A stretch of DNA of 5,932 nt, taken from contig JAAOZZ010000192.1 of NCBI GenBank assembly GCA_012274175.1, positions 1-5,932 on the forward strand, in the 5' to 3' direction. The DNA comes from Betaproteobacteria bacterium (GTDB taxonomy: Bacteria > Pseudomonadota > Gammaproteobacteria > Burkholderiales > Usitatibacteraceae). Below the pieces are notes generated by a model that had not been told where the DNA came from, ran no database searches, and worked only from the letters and a program-made list of their open reading frames with translations. Both the position numbers and the translations under genes were made by a program. Below, piece after piece: positions 5,220 to 5,932 of this stretch. Numbering within the stretch: the first letter of the stretch is position 1; each line of letters opens with the position of its first letter.

Positions 5220-5932
5220 GCAAAATCAGGGGACTCCGCCTCGATTCCGCGGGCCATCAGGCGTACCGGGACGATCCGGCCGTCGCACTGCGCGTGGCCC
5301 ACCCCGAGGAACCGGCCTCCGGGGCCGAAGACGGCCGTTTCGCCGGCGTGGAGCACGGGGGGCGCGGTGATCGCCTGGCCATGGGCGAAGCGGCGCGCCG
5401 CGTCGCCCGCCACCTCTTGGCGGGCCAGTTGCGCCACCAGCGCCTCGGGGGGCAGCAGGCGCGAACGCGCCGCCAGGGGGTCGGCCTCGACCGCCTCGAG
5501 GGTCATGGCGTCCTCGACCCGGAAGGAGCCCGCCGCGGTGCGTCTCAGGCCCACGAGGCAAGCCCCGCATCCGAGCGCGCGGCCGATGTCCATGGCGAGG
5601 GACCGGACGTAAGTGCCCTTGGAGCAGGACACCGCGATGCCCAGCTCGTCGCCGCGCAGGAAGCGCCGGCTGATCTCGTGGATCACGATCGGGCGCGACG
5701 CGCGCTCGACTTCCTCGCCGGCGCGCGCGTACTCGTACAGCCGGCGGCCGTTCACGTGCACCGCCGAATGCATCGGGGGCACCTGGTCCTGGGGGCCCAG
5801 GAATCGCAGCAGTACCGCGTCGATCTCCTGCGCGCTCGCATCGACCGGGGCGCGCGCCGTCACCTCGCCTTCGGGATCGCCCGTGGACGTTTCCATCCCC
5901 AGCCGAAGTGTGGCCTCGTAGGCCTTGCGTGA
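5216..5932 (-). CDS. truB: tRNA pseudouridine(55) synthase TruB (N-terminus outside window)
   Basis: TruB isomerises U55 in the T-loop of most tRNAs to pseudouridine and also acts as a tRNA-folding chaperone. The frame is open through the right edge: the first in-window residues, KAYEATLRLG-METSTGD, belong to the TruB core, so the ATG at 5894-5896 is internal. About 75 N-terminal residues, including the catalytic Asp motif, lie outside the window. The 238 visible residues show QVPPMHSAVHVNGRRLYEYA (about 50-69), CSKGTYVRSLAMDIG (about 103-117), the LRRTAAGSF segment, and a C-terminal PUA-like part with GRFLGVG. Length and motifs match the family with no frameshift. It is the upstream neighbour of rpsO in the conserved nusA-infB-rbfA-truB-rpsO-pnp order. 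Confidence 0.97.
   Translation of the reverse strand, partial: SRKAYEATLRLGMETSTGDPEGEVTARAPVDASAQEIDAVLLRFLGPQDQVPPMHSAVHVNGRRLYEYARAGEEVERASRPIVIHEISRRFLRGDELGIAVSCSKGTYVRSLAMDIGRALGCGACLVGLRRTAAGSFRVEDAMTLEAVEADPLAARSRLLPPEALVAQLARQEVAGDAARRFAHGQAITAPPVLHAGETAVFGPGGRFLGVGHAQCDGRIVPVRLMARGIEAESPDFA

Noticed and set aside
2550..5612. A 1020-codon open frame on the plus strand antisense to pnp, rpsO and part of truB
   Set aside because: Its product is dominated by His, Arg, Ala, Asp, Val and Leu, as expected from the opposite strand of GC-rich codons. It crosses three well-conserved genes and has no domain I recognise.

Overview
This window reads as an ordinary chromosomal housekeeping region of a GC-rich betaproteobacterium. 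The assignment rests on gene order and protein similarity recalled from family knowledge: ratA-rnfH divergent from smpB, a Pro-Arg-His tRNA cluster, and the conserved truB-rpsO-pnp block. I cannot name a genus. I see no mobile element, CRISPR array, phage gene or defence module.

Layout. Positions 3-1046 (+) hold the 3' part of an uncharacterised gene, cut by the left edge, with a PilZ-like C-terminal region. It converges on, and overlaps by 35 bp, a two-gene minus-strand operon, ratA (1311-1745) then rnfH (1012-1314), which are linked by a GTGA start/stop overlap. Only 38 bp separate the ratA start from that of divergent smpB (1784-2230, +). That gap is a near-perfect dyad with a TAGAAT box exactly 6 nt before each ATG and no Shine-Dalgarno for either gene. 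From there to the right edge all genes are on the minus strand: tRNA-His(GTG), tRNA-Arg(TCT) and tRNA-Pro(TGG) at 2257-2515, then pnp (2547-4691), rpsO (4830-5099), and truB (5216 to the right edge, missing its N-terminus). Transcription runs truB > rpsO > pnp > tRNA-Pro > tRNA-Arg > tRNA-His.

How the genes work together. Nearly everything serves translation and RNA turnover: a tRNA pseudouridine synthase (TruB), ribosomal protein S15, the 3' exoribonuclease PNPase, three tRNAs, the trans-translation factor SmpB, and RatA/RnfH, relatives of E. coli RatA/RatB (PasT/PasI), which also sit beside smpB there.

The control signals I can support are: the symmetric ratA/smpB promoter region; a sigma70-like promoter for rpsO overlapping the truB stop; an intrinsic terminator after rpsO followed by a strong hairpin in the pnp leader; and a consensus TATAAT with a GC-rich discriminator for the tRNA cluster, 9 bp past the pnp stop. 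The most notable observation is the ratA/smpB dyad and its implied leaderless mRNAs. I found no convincing undescribed multi-gene system. No gene-free stretch exceeds about 140 bp.
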